From positions 82,747 through 146,746 of the forward strand of contig JADHML010000001.1 in the NCBI GenBank assembly GCA_016780065.1: 64,000 nt of DNA, written 5' to 3'. The notes under the pieces are model-generated. The model worked only from the letters and a program-made list of their open reading frames with translations, was not told the origin of the DNA and made no database searches. The DNA is from Flavobacteriaceae bacterium (GTDB lineage: Bacteria; Bacteroidota; Bacteroidia; Flavobacteriales; Flavobacteriaceae). How positions within the stretch are numbered: position 1 is the stretch's first letter; every line of letters starts with the position of its first letter. Made by a program: the position numbers and the translations under genes. Of the stretch, positions 25,383 to 34,489 are shown one piece after another.

Positions 25383-25464
25383 GCGGGTGTGGTGAAATTG
25401 GTAGACACGCTAGACTTAGGATCTAGTGCTTCACGGCGTGGGGGTTCGAGTCCCTTCACCCGCA
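25383..25464 (+). tRNA. tRNA-Leu (UAG)
   Basis: An 82-nt cloverleaf starts GCGGGTG and ends CACCCGC plus A. The anticodon loop in GACTTAGGATC gives anticodon UAG. A long variable arm (TGCTTCACGGCGT) and a T-arm with GGTTCGAGTCC follow. CCA is not encoded. Confidence 0.97.
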
Positions 25465-25465
25465 C

Positions 25466-25497
25466 AAAACCTCAACAGACGATGTTGGGGTTTTTTA
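25466..25497 (+). terminator. Terminator after tRNA-Leu
   Basis: AAAACCTCAACA (25466-25477), loop GACGA, and TGTTGGGGTTTT (25483-25494) form a 12-bp stem with one T-G pair and a T-run. It starts 2 nt after the tRNA and overlaps the end of waaA, so it may serve both directions. Confidence 0.75.
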
Positions 25498-26715
25498 TTT
25501 CAAAAACCCTATAATTTTTTGGGTAGCACCTTTTTGAGCGTTTACAAAATCAAGGTTGTTTTTGCCGATTTTTTCAGCCTGTAATTTGTCAGCAGTCAGA
25601 CGAGAGAATGTTTCTTTAAAGGATTTTTCAGTTTCGCAACTATACACCCCTCCTAAACGAATCATCTCTTTGGCCTCATCAAATTTTTGATAGTTTTTGC
25701 CAATCACTATAGGAATGCCCGCTGCGGCCGGTTCCAATACATTGTGAAGCCCCGATGTGCCCATACCACCACCCACATAGGCCATCTGCGCAGAGGCATA
25801 ACAAGCATTGAGCAACCCTATGGTGTCCAAAATCAACACACGTGTCTCAGGCAGTTTCTCTTTTTCCAAATTGGTGTATCGTTGTACTTTCCCTTTAATC
25901 GCCGTTGTCATATGCTTTATAAAGCCAGGCTGCAATTTGTGGGGCGCCAACACCCAACAAGTCTTTTTATCTGATTCTTGAATCGCATCCTTGATCAATT
26001 CAAAATCTTTGGGCCAGATGCTGCCAGCCACTACACAAAACCGGTCTTTTGCAAAAGCCTCCATAAAATTTAAAGGCGCTGGAGGTTCACTTAATCGATC
26101 AAAGCGTGTATCGCCTGTGATGGTTACATTCTTAAAACCAATAGACACCAACAATTCTTTGGAATTGTCGTCCTGCACAAAAAAATGTTTAAAAGCTTTT
26201 AGTGACTTGTGAATAAAAGCGCCCCTTTTTTGAAACAAAAACTGCTTTTCATAAAAACGCCCTGACACCAAATAGGTAGGTATGTTTTTAGAGGTCAAAC
26301 CATCTAGTAGATTTGGCCAAAACTCGTACTTAACGATACATGCCATTTCAGGCTTAAGGATTTCTAAAAAACGGTTAATGTCTTTGGGCGTATCCCAAGG
26401 TAAATAAACACATAAGTCCGCTACACCATGATTGTGTCGAAGCTCATAGCCCGAAGGAGAAAAAAAACTTACAACAAACTGTCGATCTGGGAATTGCTGT
26501 TTGAGCGATTCTAAAACCGGCAATCCTTGCTCGTATTCTCCTAAGGATGCTGCATGTATCCAAATGGTTTTTTGTTTAGGGTTTAACTGCTGTAGCTGCT
26601 TCCATAAAGCTTTACGCCCCGTTACAAATGCCTTTATTTTAGGATTAAACAACCCCCCAAGAGGCAAAACAAGCTTTGCGGTACTTACAGAAAGATTGTA
26701 AAAATGACTCAACAT
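25495..26715 (-). CDS. waaA: 3-deoxy-D-manno-octulosonic acid transferase
   Basis: The 406-residue protein fits KdtA/WaaA. IWIHAASLGEYEQGLPVLE near 50 contains the catalytic Glu region. PEMACIVKYEFWPNLL lies near 122. The C-terminal donor-binding part has VLILDTIGLLNACYASAQMAYVGGGMGTSGLHNVLEPAAAGIPIVIG. The enzyme adds Kdo from CMP-Kdo to the lipid A precursor. The N-terminal hydrophobic anchor is weak here. It is divergent from the DegT-type aminotransferase gene at 26783, whose product could also feed envelope sugar synthesis. Confidence 0.93.
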   Translation of the reverse strand: MLSHFYNLSVSTAKLVLPLGGLFNPKIKAFVTGRKALWKQLQQLNPKQKTIWIHAASLGEYEQGLPVLESLKQQFPDRQFVVSFFSPSGYELRHNHGVADLCVYLPWDTPKDINRFLEILKPEMACIVKYEFWPNLLDGLTSKNIPTYLVSGRFYEKQFLFQKRGAFIHKSLKAFKHFFVQDDNSKELLVSIGFKNVTITGDTRFDRLSEPPAPLNFMEAFAKDRFCVVAGSIWPKDFELIKDAIQESDKKTCWVLAPHKLQPGFIKHMTTAIKGKVQRYTNLEKEKLPETRVLILDTIGLLNACYASAQMAYVGGGMGTSGLHNVLEPAAAGIPIVIGKNYQKFDEAKEMIRLGGVYSCETEKSFKETFSRLTADKLQAEKIGKNNLDFVNAQKGATQKIIGFLK

Positions 26716-26756
26716 TCCTGCAAAGATATCGTTTCAAGGCTTAAAGTTCTATTTTG

Positions 26757-26764
26757 TAATTTTG
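26757..26764 (+). promoter_or_regulatory. -7 box upstream of the DegT-family aminotransferase gene
   Basis: TAATTTTG fits TAnnTTTG. It overlaps the TTG the track used as a start (26762), which argues that translation begins at the ATG at 26783 instead. No good -33 element is seen. Confidence 0.45.
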
Positions 26765-26782
26765 CATCAACAAAAAATTGTC

Positions 26783-27913
26783 ATGGAAAAAATCCAAATG
26801 GTAGATCTTCAAGGTCAATACAAGTACATCAAACCCGAGGTGGAAATGGGTATGCATGAAGTACTTGAAAGCGCCATGTTTATCAATGGTCCCAAGGTGA
26901 GAGAGTTTCAAGCAGATTTGGAGGGTTATTTAAATGTCAAACATGTAATTCCTTGCGCCAACGGTACGGATGCTTTGCAAGTAGCCATGATGGGCTTGGG
27001 GCTTCAGCCTGGTGATGAGGTTATCACTGCAGATTTTACTTTTGCGGCTACTGTGGAGGTGATTGCCTTGTTACAACTGACTCCAGTTTTGGTGGATGTT
27101 TTACCAGACACTTTTAACATTGACCCAGAAGCGGTACGCAAAGCCATAACCCCTAAAACCAAAGCGATCGTTCCTGTACACTTGTTTGGGCAGGCTGCTA
27201 ATATGGAGGCTTTGATGAAGATAGCTCACGAACATGATTTATATGTAATCGAAGACAATGCCCAGGGCATAGGTGCCAATTACAGTTTTTCTGACGGGAC
27301 GGTAGCTAAAACGGGAACCATTGGCCATATTGGATCAACCTCTTTTTTCCCCTCTAAAAATCTAGGTTGTTATGGAGATGGAGGGGCGATTTTCACCAAT
27401 GATGATGATTTGGCTCATACCATTCGAGGTATTGTCAACCATGGTATGTATGAGCGCTATCATCATGATGTAGTAGGCGTAAACTCTCGTTTGGACAGTT
27501 TGCAAGCGGTGGTGCTCAAAGAAAAACTAAAATATTTGGATTTTTACAACGAACGCCGCAAATATGCGGCCTTGCGTTATGATGACTTTTTTAAAAACCA
27601 CCCCAATATTATCACTCCTGTTCGCGAAGCTGAGTGCGACTCACATGTGTTTCATCAGTATACGCTAAGAATCATAGATGCTGACAGAGATGCATTGGTT
27701 AAACATCTCCAAGAGCACCAAATACCATGTGGGGTTTATTATCCAATACCGCTACACCTGCAGAAAGCCTATAAGGACGAACGCTATCAAGAGTCTGATT
27801 TTGAAATCACCAATCGTTTGGTTAAAGAAGTCATATCACTACCTATGCACACTGAACTCAACGAGGAACAGTTGTCGCATATCGCCAAAACTGTATTGAG
27901 TTTTTTGGCCTAA
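26783..27913 (+). CDS. DegT/DnrJ/EryC1/StrS family sugar aminotransferase
   Basis: From the ATG at 26783 the protein has 376 residues (MEKIQMVDLQGQYKYIKPEV). Motifs of the PLP-dependent sugar aminotransferases are FINGPKVREFQ, IPCANGTDALQVAMMGLGL, VIEDNAQGIGA and the PLP lysine in SFFPSKNLGCYGDGGAI near residue 190. These enzymes aminate NDP-keto sugars used for surface polysaccharide or O-antigen. The gene stands alone between waaA and fabD, so the substrate cannot be inferred. It ends 4 nt over the convergent fabD. Confidence 0.9.
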   Translation: MEKIQMVDLQGQYKYIKPEVEMGMHEVLESAMFINGPKVREFQADLEGYLNVKHVIPCANGTDALQVAMMGLGLQPGDEVITADFTFAATVEVIALLQLTPVLVDVLPDTFNIDPEAVRKAITPKTKAIVPVHLFGQAANMEALMKIAHEHDLYVIEDNAQGIGANYSFSDGTVAKTGTIGHIGSTSFFPSKNLGCYGDGGAIFTNDDDLAHTIRGIVNHGMYERYHHDVVGVNSRLDSLQAVVLKEKLKYLDFYNERRKYAALRYDDFFKNHPNIITPVREAECDSHVFHQYTLRIIDADRDALVKHLQEHQIPCGVYYPIPLHLQKAYKDERYQESDFEITNRLVKEVISLPMHTELNEEQLSHIAKTVLSFLA

Positions 27914-28791
27914 GATAAAGCCGCAGCAGTTTCTAAGTCTCGATCAATTTTTTTGACAAGCCCCTGTAAGACCTTTCCTGGTCCTACCTCTGTAAAAATA
28001 GTTGCGCCATCTGAAGCCATTTGATGGACACTTTGCGTCCAACGCACCGGTGCGGTGAGTTGGGCGATTAAGTTGGATTTGATTTGTTCAGCATCGGTGA
28101 CTGCTTGCGCGACCACATTTTGATAGATGGGACAAGAAGCTTGTGTAAAAGGAGTTTGCTCAATGGCAGCGGCAAGTTTTTCTCGAGCTGGCTCCATCAA
28201 AGGGGAGTGAAACGCACCTCCCACAGGAAGTATCAAAGCGCGACGCGCACCTTTTTCTTTTAAACTTTCACACGTTGACGCGACCGCCGAGTAGGCTCCC
28301 GAAATGACCAGCTGCCCGGGACAGTTATAGTTGGCTGCAACTACTACGCCCTCGGTTTGATCACAGACTTGTTCTACAATACCATCTTCAAGACCCAGTA
28401 CAGCAGCCATCGTTCCCTTTTCAAGACCACAGGCTTCTTGCATAGCTTGAGCACGTTGAGATACCAATCGAAGACCATCTTCAAAAGAAAGAACTCCTAT
28501 AGAAGCCAGTGCTGAAAACTCTCCAAGAGAATGACCAGCAACCATATCAGGTTTGAAAGCATTCCCTAAAACACGGCTTACAGCTACAGAATGAATAAAA
28601 ATTGCAGGTTGAGTAACCCGGGTTTCTTTCAGGTCGTCTGCACTCCCTTCAAACATGATATTGGTTAATGAAAAGCCTAAAATTTGGTTGGCTTTTTCAA
28701 ACAAAGCTTTAGCTTCGGAATGACTGTCATATAAGTCTTTTCCCATTCCACTAAACTGGGATCCTTGTCCCGGAAATACATATGCGTTCAT
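27910..28791 (-). CDS. fabD: ACP S-malonyltransferase
   Basis: At 293 residues it has the FabD signatures: FPGQGSQFSGMGKDLY at the N-terminus, the catalytic serine in VAGHSLGEFSALAS near 90, and the catalytic histidine in VGGAFHSPLMEPAR near 197. It transfers malonyl from CoA to ACP for fatty acid synthesis. It follows the 2TM-DHFR gene by 1 nt on the minus strand, so it is probably co-transcribed with folA and thyA. Confidence 0.95.
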   Translation of the reverse strand: MNAYVFPGQGSQFSGMGKDLYDSHSEAKALFEKANQILGFSLTNIMFEGSADDLKETRVTQPAIFIHSVAVSRVLGNAFKPDMVAGHSLGEFSALASIGVLSFEDGLRLVSQRAQAMQEACGLEKGTMAAVLGLEDGIVEQVCDQTEGVVVAANYNCPGQLVISGAYSAVASTCESLKEKGARRALILPVGGAFHSPLMEPAREKLAAAIEQTPFTQASCPIYQNVVAQAVTDAEQIKSNLIAQLTAPVRWTQSVHQMASDGATIFTEVGPGKVLQGLVKKIDRDLETAAALS

Positions 28792-28792
28792 G

Positions 28793-29692
28793 CTATTTTC
28801 TTTGATATCTTATAAAACTAAAAGCGTAGTCGTGTTTCTCGTCAGTTGGGTGTTCTTCACGCCATACTTCTTCCCATATATTTAAGTCAATTTCAGGGAA
28901 AAAGGTATCTGCTTCAAATTCACCATGAACTCTTGTAAGCTCAATCTCATGAGCGATTTCCATGGCTTGGGCATAAATTTCACCACCACCTATAATAAAC
29001 GGGCGTGAATCTGACTGAGCTACTTTAACTGCATCGGCTAACGAGCTGACAACCACTGCATTTTCAGCACTGTAGTCAGGCTGACGCGTGATCACTACAT
29101 TGGTACGGTTGGGGAGGGCTTTGGGCATAGACTCAAAGGTTTTACGCCCCATGATCACATGGTGCCCTTTGGTGAGATTTTTAAAGTGTTTTAAGTCGTC
29201 AGACAGGTGCCAAATGAGTTGATTGTCTTTTCCTAATGCATGGTTGGTGGAAACTGCAGCAATCATAGTAATGCGTTGAGAAGTTTGAGGCTCTTGATGC
29301 CATTCTGACTGCGCTTTTATAGAAGCTTCTTTGTCTAATTCACGTTTTATTTTTTCGATTCGAGCTTCTTGTAAACCTACAAGCAGTTTGATTTGCTCTT
29401 GCTCCCAAGCTTTTCCCATAAATCGATGGGTGACAAATACCTGAAAAGTATGAAGTAATAAACCAACGAGCCACAACAAAGCCACATTGAAAACCCATGG
29501 GTACCCAAAAGGTGCGATAGTTTCCCCATAATCCAACCCGATGTTGATAATCACCAGCACGAGATTAATAAACAGGAAAGCTATAAAATGGTAATACAAA
29601 CGTCTTTTTTGACGAATGCGGTTCTGGGCATTTTCGACCAATAAAATTTGCTGGTCATCGATTGAAGGATTTTGTTTTTTCTTAAAAAACAT
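28793..29692 (-). CDS. folA: Fusion of a 2TM membrane domain and dihydrofolate reductase
   Basis: The 299-residue protein joins two modules. The first (about 1-130) has two transmembrane helices (YYHFIAFLFINLVLVIINIGL and VFNVALLWLVGLLLHTFQVF) and a following coiled segment, matching the 2TM domain common in Bacteroidota. The second (about 138-299) is DHFR: MIAAVSTNHALGKDNQLIWHL, HHVIMGRKTFESM, and IIGGGEIYAQAM. The DHFR active-site Asp is in the LSDDLKHF segment. DHFR is normally soluble and about 160 residues, so this one should be membrane-tethered. No frameshift is needed to read the fusion. It sits between fabD and thyA, and thyA is the metabolic partner. Confidence 0.9.
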   Translation of the reverse strand: MFFKKKQNPSIDDQQILLVENAQNRIRQKRRLYYHFIAFLFINLVLVIINIGLDYGETIAPFGYPWVFNVALLWLVGLLLHTFQVFVTHRFMGKAWEQEQIKLLVGLQEARIEKIKRELDKEASIKAQSEWHQEPQTSQRITMIAAVSTNHALGKDNQLIWHLSDDLKHFKNLTKGHHVIMGRKTFESMPKALPNRTNVVITRQPDYSAENAVVVSSLADAVKVAQSDSRPFIIGGGEIYAQAMEIAHEIELTRVHGEFEADTFFPEIDLNIWEEVWREEHPTDEKHDYAFSFIRYQRK

Positions 29693-29735
29693 AAACTAAG
29701 TTAGATTTGGCTAAAATAGTCAATACTAAAGAAAA

Positions 29736-30560
29736 TTACACTGCTACCGCCCCTTTTATATGAGGATGCGGGTCGTAATCTTCGATGGTAAAATCTTCAA
29801 ACTCAAAACTGAAAATATCAGTCTTGTTTGGGTTGATTTTTAGTTTAGGTAAAGCACGAGGTGTTCTGCTAAGTTGAAGCTCAATTTGCTCCATGTGGTT
29901 GGTGTAAATATGAGCATCACCAAATGTGTGTATAAAATCTCCTGGTTGGTAACCGCAGGCTTGTGCCATCATATGAGTAAACAACGCATAAGAAGCAATG
30001 TTAAAAGGCACACCAAGGAAGATGTCTGCACTGCGCTGATAGAGTTGACAAGAGAGCTTTCCATTGGCTACATAAAATTGAAAGAAAGCATGACAAGGAG
30101 GTAATGCAGCTTTTCCGTGAGCTACATTTTCAGAAAAAGATTTTGAGGTGTTCGGCAATACAGAGGGGTTCCATGCTGAGACCAACATACGTCGGCTGTC
30201 GGGATTGTGTTTTAGGGTATGAATCACCTCTTTGATTTGGTCGATTTCTTCGCTGTTCCAATTGCGCCACTGGTGGCCGTAAACAGGGCCTAGATCTCCA
30301 TTTTCATCGGCCCACTCATTCCAAATACGTACCCCATTTTCTGTGAGATATTTAATATTGGTATCACCTTTTAAAAACCATAACAATTCGTATATGATCG
30401 ATTTGAGATGTAGTTTTTTTGTGGTCACCATGGGGAATCCTTCACTCAGGTCAAAGCGCATCTGATACCCAAATACACTCTTGGTTCCCGTTCCTGTTCT
30501 GTCAGACTTTTCCACGCCATGATCCAATACGTGTTGGACCAAATCTAAATATTGTTTCAT
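29736..30560 (-). CDS. thyA: Thymidylate synthase
   Basis: The 274-residue enzyme has [19 protein letters not shown] near 20, the catalytic cysteine in [12 protein letters not shown] near 155, and the folate/dUMP-binding [19 protein letters not shown] near 176. It makes dTMP and dihydrofolate from dUMP and methylene-THF. The dihydrofolate is recycled by the neighbouring DHFR fusion, 43 nt downstream on the same strand. Length and motifs are normal. Confidence 0.96.
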   Translation of the reverse strand: MKQYLDLVQHVLDHGVEKSDRTGTGTKSVFGYQMRFDLSEGFPMVTTKKLHLKSIIYELLWFLKGDTNIKYLTENGVRIWNEWADENGDLGPVYGHQWRNWNSEEIDQIKEVIHTLKHNPDSRRMLVSAWNPSVLPNTSKSFSENVAHGKAALPPCHAFFQFYVANGKLSCQLYQRSADIFLGVPFNIASYALFTHMMAQACGYQPGDFIHTFGDAHIYTNHMEQIELQLSRTPRALPKLKINPNKTDIFSFEFEDFTIEDYDPHPHIKGAVAV

Positions 30561-30644
30561 CTAGAAATTTTTTTAAAAATACAATCCAAAAGCTTGGTAT
30601 CTCACATCAAAATAAAAAACTTTTCAAGTCCTTTTTAACCAATT

Positions 30645-31991
30645 TTATCCGATGACGGCTCCGGCAATAATTGCCGATAATATCGAAGCCAAAGTTCCTC
30701 CAACAAGGGCTCTAACTCCAAATTTAGACAACACTTTTCGTTGTCCAGGTGCCAATGATCCGATGCCGCCAATTTGAATTCCTATAGAAGCAAAATTGGC
30801 AAACCCACACAGCATATAGGTTGCCATGATCACTGATTTTTGATATTGTAGGTGTATAACATTCATTGGGTTTTTGAGTTCGGCGAGTTGTATATAACCT
30901 ACAAACTCACTTGCTGCTAATTTGATGCCTAAAAGTTGACCCATAGGCATAATGTCTGGAGTTGGCACACCCATAATCCACATCAGCGGAGCGAAAATAC
31001 TCCCAAGAATGGCCTCAAGAGAAAACTGATCATATAGAGTATTTGCAGCAAACCAATCATTGAGGTTGGTCCAATCACCTACCCATCCTAATATCCCATT
31101 GGCCATGGCGATAAGAGCTACAAAAACCAACAGCATCCCACCAATGGTAGCTGCTAAACGCAGCCCTTCTACCGTTCCGTTAGAAATGGCATCCAAAGCA
31201 TTGGTGCCAATTTTTTCCATGGAAACGTTTACTTCATTGTTGATGGCGTCGGTTTGTGGATAAAGTATTTTAGAGACTACGATTGCTCCTGGAGCAGCCA
31301 TTACAGACGCCGCTAACAAATGTTTGGCAAACTCAAGACGCATTTGAGGATCGTCTCCGCCTAAAAAACCAATGTAAGCAGCCAAAACACCTCCAGCAAC
31401 AGTAGCCATGCCTCCTATCATAACAAGCAAAATCTCAGATTTGGTCATTTTTTCTAGATAGGCTTTTATCATAAGGGGTGCTTCGGTTTGCCCTAAAAAT
31501 ATATTGCCAATAACAGACAGGCTCTCAGCACCAGAAATATGTAAAATTTTAGTGATGGCTAGCGCTAGCATTCGCACTACAAATTGTATGATGCCAAGGT
31601 AAAACAAAAGGGAGGTAAGTGCTGCGAAAAAGACAATCGTTGGTAGGATTTGAAAAACAAATATAAATCCATAGGTATCTGTGTTCATTAAATCACCAAA
31701 CAGAAAAGTACTTCCAGCGTTTGTAAAATCTAGGATGCTTACAAACAGCTTCCCCATGGTTTCAAACACACGCTGTACCCACGAAATTTTAAGAATACCA
31801 ATGGCCAAAATAAGCTGTAGTGTGAGGCCTAAGCCTACTGTTTTCCATGCGATGTTTTTTCTATTGGCACTACACAAAAAAGCTATGATTAGTACTACAA
31901 AAAGACCCAATGCGCCGCGAAGTACACCTGCAGTTGTGATTCCACTACTTGGCACCAATACATCTTGGCTCAACATTCCAATTATGCCCAT
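30645..31991 (-). CDS. Concentrative nucleoside transporter (CNT family)
   Basis: This 448-residue membrane protein has the CNT layout of about ten hydrophobic segments. Family motifs include LGQTEAPLMIKAYL near 165, GGMATVAGGVLAAYIGFLG near 190, and MLCGFANFASIGIQIGGIG near 400. CNT proteins import nucleosides with Na+ or H+. The neighbouring thyA and a bifunctional nuclease hint at nucleotide metabolism but the genes are not obviously linked. It ends 85 nt upstream of thyA on the same strand. Confidence 0.92.
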   Translation of the reverse strand: MGIIGMLSQDVLVPSSGITTAGVLRGALGLFVVLIIAFLCSANRKNIAWKTVGLGLTLQLILAIGILKISWVQRVFETMGKLFVSILDFTNAGSTFLFGDLMNTDTYGFIFVFQILPTIVFFAALTSLLFYLGIIQFVVRMLALAITKILHISGAESLSVIGNIFLGQTEAPLMIKAYLEKMTKSEILLVMIGGMATVAGGVLAAYIGFLGGDDPQMRLEFAKHLLAASVMAAPGAIVVSKILYPQTDAINNEVNVSMEKIGTNALDAISNGTVEGLRLAATIGGMLLVFVALIAMANGILGWVGDWTNLNDWFAANTLYDQFSLEAILGSIFAPLMWIMGVPTPDIMPMGQLLGIKLAASEFVGYIQLAELKNPMNVIHLQYQKSVIMATYMLCGFANFASIGIQIGGIGSLAPGQRKVLSKFGVRALVGGTLASILSAIIAGAVIG

Positions 31992-31997
31992 TAATTT

Positions 31998-32588
31998 TTA
32001 TTTTTTATCCTTAGTTCGTTTTGAGATTTCGTCCCGCAGCCGGACAGCCAATTCATAATCTTCTTTTTTGACTGCTTTTTTAATGGCTGCTTGGAGTTCT
32101 TCGACACTCAAACGGCTAAGTTCCTGATTAGAGGACTGGGGTATATCGGATTTTGTTTTCTTTTCTTTTTCTTGCTCATCCATTGCGATTCCAGCCTTTT
32201 CCAAAACTTGGTTGTGCGCAAAGATGGGCGCTTGAAATCGAAGTGCTAACGATATTGCATCAGAAGTTCTGGAATCTATGATTTCTTCAATCTTATCTCG
32301 CTCACATATCAAGCTAGAATAAAATACTCCATCGACCAATTTTTGGATGATTACTCGTTTGATTATGATGTCAAACCGCATCGAAAAATTTCGAAACAAA
32401 TCATGAGTAAAAGGTCTTTGTAATTGAATGTCTTTGTCTAAAGCTACAGCAATGGATTGAGCCTCAAATTCGCCAATCACAACAGGAAGTTTGCGATCTC
32501 CATCTACTTCATCCAAAATAAGTGCATATGCACCACTTTGATTTTGGCTATATGAAATACGATTAACCCGCAATTGAATCAAGCTCAT
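31998..32588 (-). CDS. Bifunctional nuclease family protein (DUF151) with UVR domain
   Basis: I prefer the ATG at 32588 (MSLIQLRVNRISYSQNQSG) over the track start seven residues earlier. The N-terminal DUF151 domain (about 1-125) shows LPVVIGEFEAQSIAVAL and IDSRTSDAISLALRFQAPIFA. A UVR motif (about 160-195, LQAAIKKAVKKEDYELAVRLRDEI) follows a charged linker. DUF151 members are described as bifunctional DNase/RNase in plants; the bacterial role is unclear. It lies 6 nt upstream of the nucleoside transporter and 56 nt downstream of etfA, so it could be in the etf transcript. Confidence 0.88.
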   Translation of the reverse strand: MSLIQLRVNRISYSQNQSGAYALILDEVDGDRKLPVVIGEFEAQSIAVALDKDIQLQRPFTHDLFRNFSMRFDIIIKRVIIQKLVDGVFYSSLICERDKIEEIIDSRTSDAISLALRFQAPIFAHNQVLEKAGIAMDEQEKEKKTKSDIPQSSNQELSRLSVEELQAAIKKAVKKEDYELAVRLRDEISKRTKDKK

Positions 32589-32644
32589 AATAGATGTAGT
32601 TGCAACCAATTCATGGTTGGCTCTAAAATATGGAAAATAGCTGA

Positions 32645-33604
32645 TTAAACGGAGCCTATTTGTAAAGCTTTTAATTTTTCAGTTAATCTTGGCACTACAT
32701 CAAAAGCATCTCCTACAATTCCGTAGTCTGCTGCTTTAAAAAATGGAGCCTCTGGATCTGTGTTTATCACGACCTTGATTTTGGAGGCATTGATGCCGGC
32801 CAAGTGCTGAATGGCCCCTGAAATTCCAATAGCAAAATAAAGGTTGGTAGCAACAGGTTTTCCAGTTTGACCTACGTGCTCACTATGGGGTCGCCAGCCC
32901 ATGTCTGAAACAGGTTTTGAACAAGCTGTTGCAGCTCCTAAAACCTCGGCCATTTCCTCAATAATTCCCCAATTTTCTGGACCTTTTAAACCACGCCCTG
33001 CCGAAACTACAATATCTGCGTCTGCAATAGAAGCTTTTCCGGTAGTTTGTGAAACATCAATTTGAGTCATTGTTTGATCTGGAATATTTGGTTGAAATTC
33101 TATAACCTGAGCATTGACTTGATTTTCAGCAGCTCCAAAAGCATTGGTTGACAGCCCTAATACATTCATATTCGCGTGAAGGGTTGTGTGTGAAAAAGCT
33201 TTGTTGCTAAACGCCATTCGCTTAACGGTTGTGTGGGCTCCAAAAACTGGAAGATCTACAACATTAGACACATAGCCCGCGTCTAGTTTGGCAGCCAATA
33301 TGCCTGCCATATATTTAGCATTTGCGCTGCTGCTGATGATGACTAGGTTTGACCCCTCTTGTTTTACAGCTTGTGTTGCAATCTCACTGTAGATAAGCGC
33401 GTCAAAATATGGGAAAGTCAAAGTTGTGTTCAGGACTTTATCTGCTCCGAAGTTACCTAGCTCACCAGGTTCATCACAATTTATTGCTAATGCAGTAACA
33501 GTAGTGTTTTGATGGTTGGCAAGTGCTTTTGCATATGAAACAACTTCAAAGGCATTTTTCTTAAGCTTGCCGTTTTCGGATTCGGTTAATACGAGTATAG
33601 ACAT
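32645..33604 (-). CDS. etfA: Electron transfer flavoprotein alpha subunit
   Basis: The 319-residue protein has an N-terminal ETF alpha/beta fold and a C-terminal FAD-binding domain. That domain contains VSAGRGLKGPENWGIIEEMAEVLGAATACSKPVSDMGW and the flavin signature VGQTGKPVATNLYFAIGISGAIQHLAGI near 257. With EtfB it carries electrons from acyl-CoA dehydrogenases to the quinone pool. It is 8 nt after etfB. Confidence 0.95.
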   Translation of the reverse strand: MSILVLTESENGKLKKNAFEVVSYAKALANHQNTTVTALAINCDEPGELGNFGADKVLNTTLTFPYFDALIYSEIATQAVKQEGSNLVIISSSANAKYMAGILAAKLDAGYVSNVVDLPVFGAHTTVKRMAFSNKAFSHTTLHANMNVLGLSTNAFGAAENQVNAQVIEFQPNIPDQTMTQIDVSQTTGKASIADADIVVSAGRGLKGPENWGIIEEMAEVLGAATACSKPVSDMGWRPHSEHVGQTGKPVATNLYFAIGISGAIQHLAGINASKIKVVINTDPEAPFFKAADYGIVGDAFDVVPRLTEKLKALQIGSV

Positions 33605-33612
33605 TGATTTTT

Positions 33613-34359
33613 TTATAAGACTTTAGCTTCGTTTTGTAATAGATCTATTAACTGGTCTAGGTCATCTGCTGCAATGAGTTTAACATGGGCCTTGGGTTCA
33701 GGCTTTTCGAACTTACTGACTGTTGTGTTTGCATTGATGTCTTTGGCAGCAATGACCTCAAATGGTTTTTGTCGAGCTTGCATGATGCCTCTCATATTTG
33801 GGATTTTTAAATCCGTTTCTTCAACCAATCCTTTTTGCGCTCCAATAATTAAAGGTAATTGGGTTTTTAATGTTTCTGATCCGCCATCCATCTCACGAAC
33901 TGCGACAGCCTCTTTACCATCAATTTTTAGACCAACACAGGTGTTGACAAACGCATATCCAAGCACTGAGGCCATCATTCCAGGCACCATCCCTCCATTG
34001 TAATCAATGGATTCTCGGCCGGCGATGATTAGATCATATGGATTTTCTTTAACAAAATTTGCGATCTGATTAGCTACAACAAAACCATCTGTTGCGTCTG
34101 TATCGATGCGAAGCGCTTTATCTGCGCCAATGGCCAAGGCCTTGCGTAGGGTAGGGTCAGCGTCTGATCTACCGACATGCATCACATCTACAGTTGCGCC
34201 TTGCTGTTCTTTAAACCAAATGGCTCGCGTTAGGCCAAATTCGTCATTGGGGTTGATGACAAACTGCACACCCTGTTTATCAAACTTCGTGTCGTTTTCG
34301 ATAAAATTTATTTTGGATGTCGTGTCCGGTACATTGCTTATGCAAACAAGTATTTTCAT
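33613..34359 (-). CDS. etfB: Electron transfer flavoprotein beta subunit
   Basis: At 248 residues it matches EtfB: MKILVCISNVPDTTSKINF at the N-terminus, FVINPNDEFGLTRAIWFKE, LIIAGRESIDYNGGMVPGMMA near 118, and an IGAQKGL segment contacting AMP. It forms the ETF heterodimer with the adjacent EtfA. It is the first gene of the pair, and a TATATTTA-like box lies upstream on the minus strand. It is divergent from pdhB. Confidence 0.95.
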   Translation of the reverse strand: MKILVCISNVPDTTSKINFIENDTKFDKQGVQFVINPNDEFGLTRAIWFKEQQGATVDVMHVGRSDADPTLRKALAIGADKALRIDTDATDGFVVANQIANFVKENPYDLIIAGRESIDYNGGMVPGMMASVLGYAFVNTCVGLKIDGKEAVAVREMDGGSETLKTQLPLIIGAQKGLVEETDLKIPNMRGIMQARQKPFEVIAAKDINANTTVSKFEKPEPKAHVKLIAADDLDQLIDLLQNEAKVL

Positions 34360-34439
34360 CTAGAAATATTGAAATGTAAATATACAAAAAAGAGAATAAA
34401 TACTATGCACGCATAATATTTTTCTTATAGTTCAAAAAA

Positions 34440-34471
34440 TTGCTTAAATGGTTTAATTATTACTATTTTTG
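34440..34471 (+). promoter_or_regulatory. Promoter of pdhB
   Basis: TTG (34440-34442), a 21-nt spacer and TATTTTTG (34464-34471) match the Bacteroidota promoter. The box overlaps the TTG start used by the track (34469), so the ATG at 34490 is the likely start of translation. Confidence 0.65.
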
Positions 34472-34489
34472 CGCAGTCAAAAAAAAAGC

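Noticed and set aside
26060-26075. Possible target of putative guide 1 (TAAAATTT match inside waaA)
   Set aside because: Only 8-9 AT-rich bases match; similar matches occur elsewhere (near 34300).
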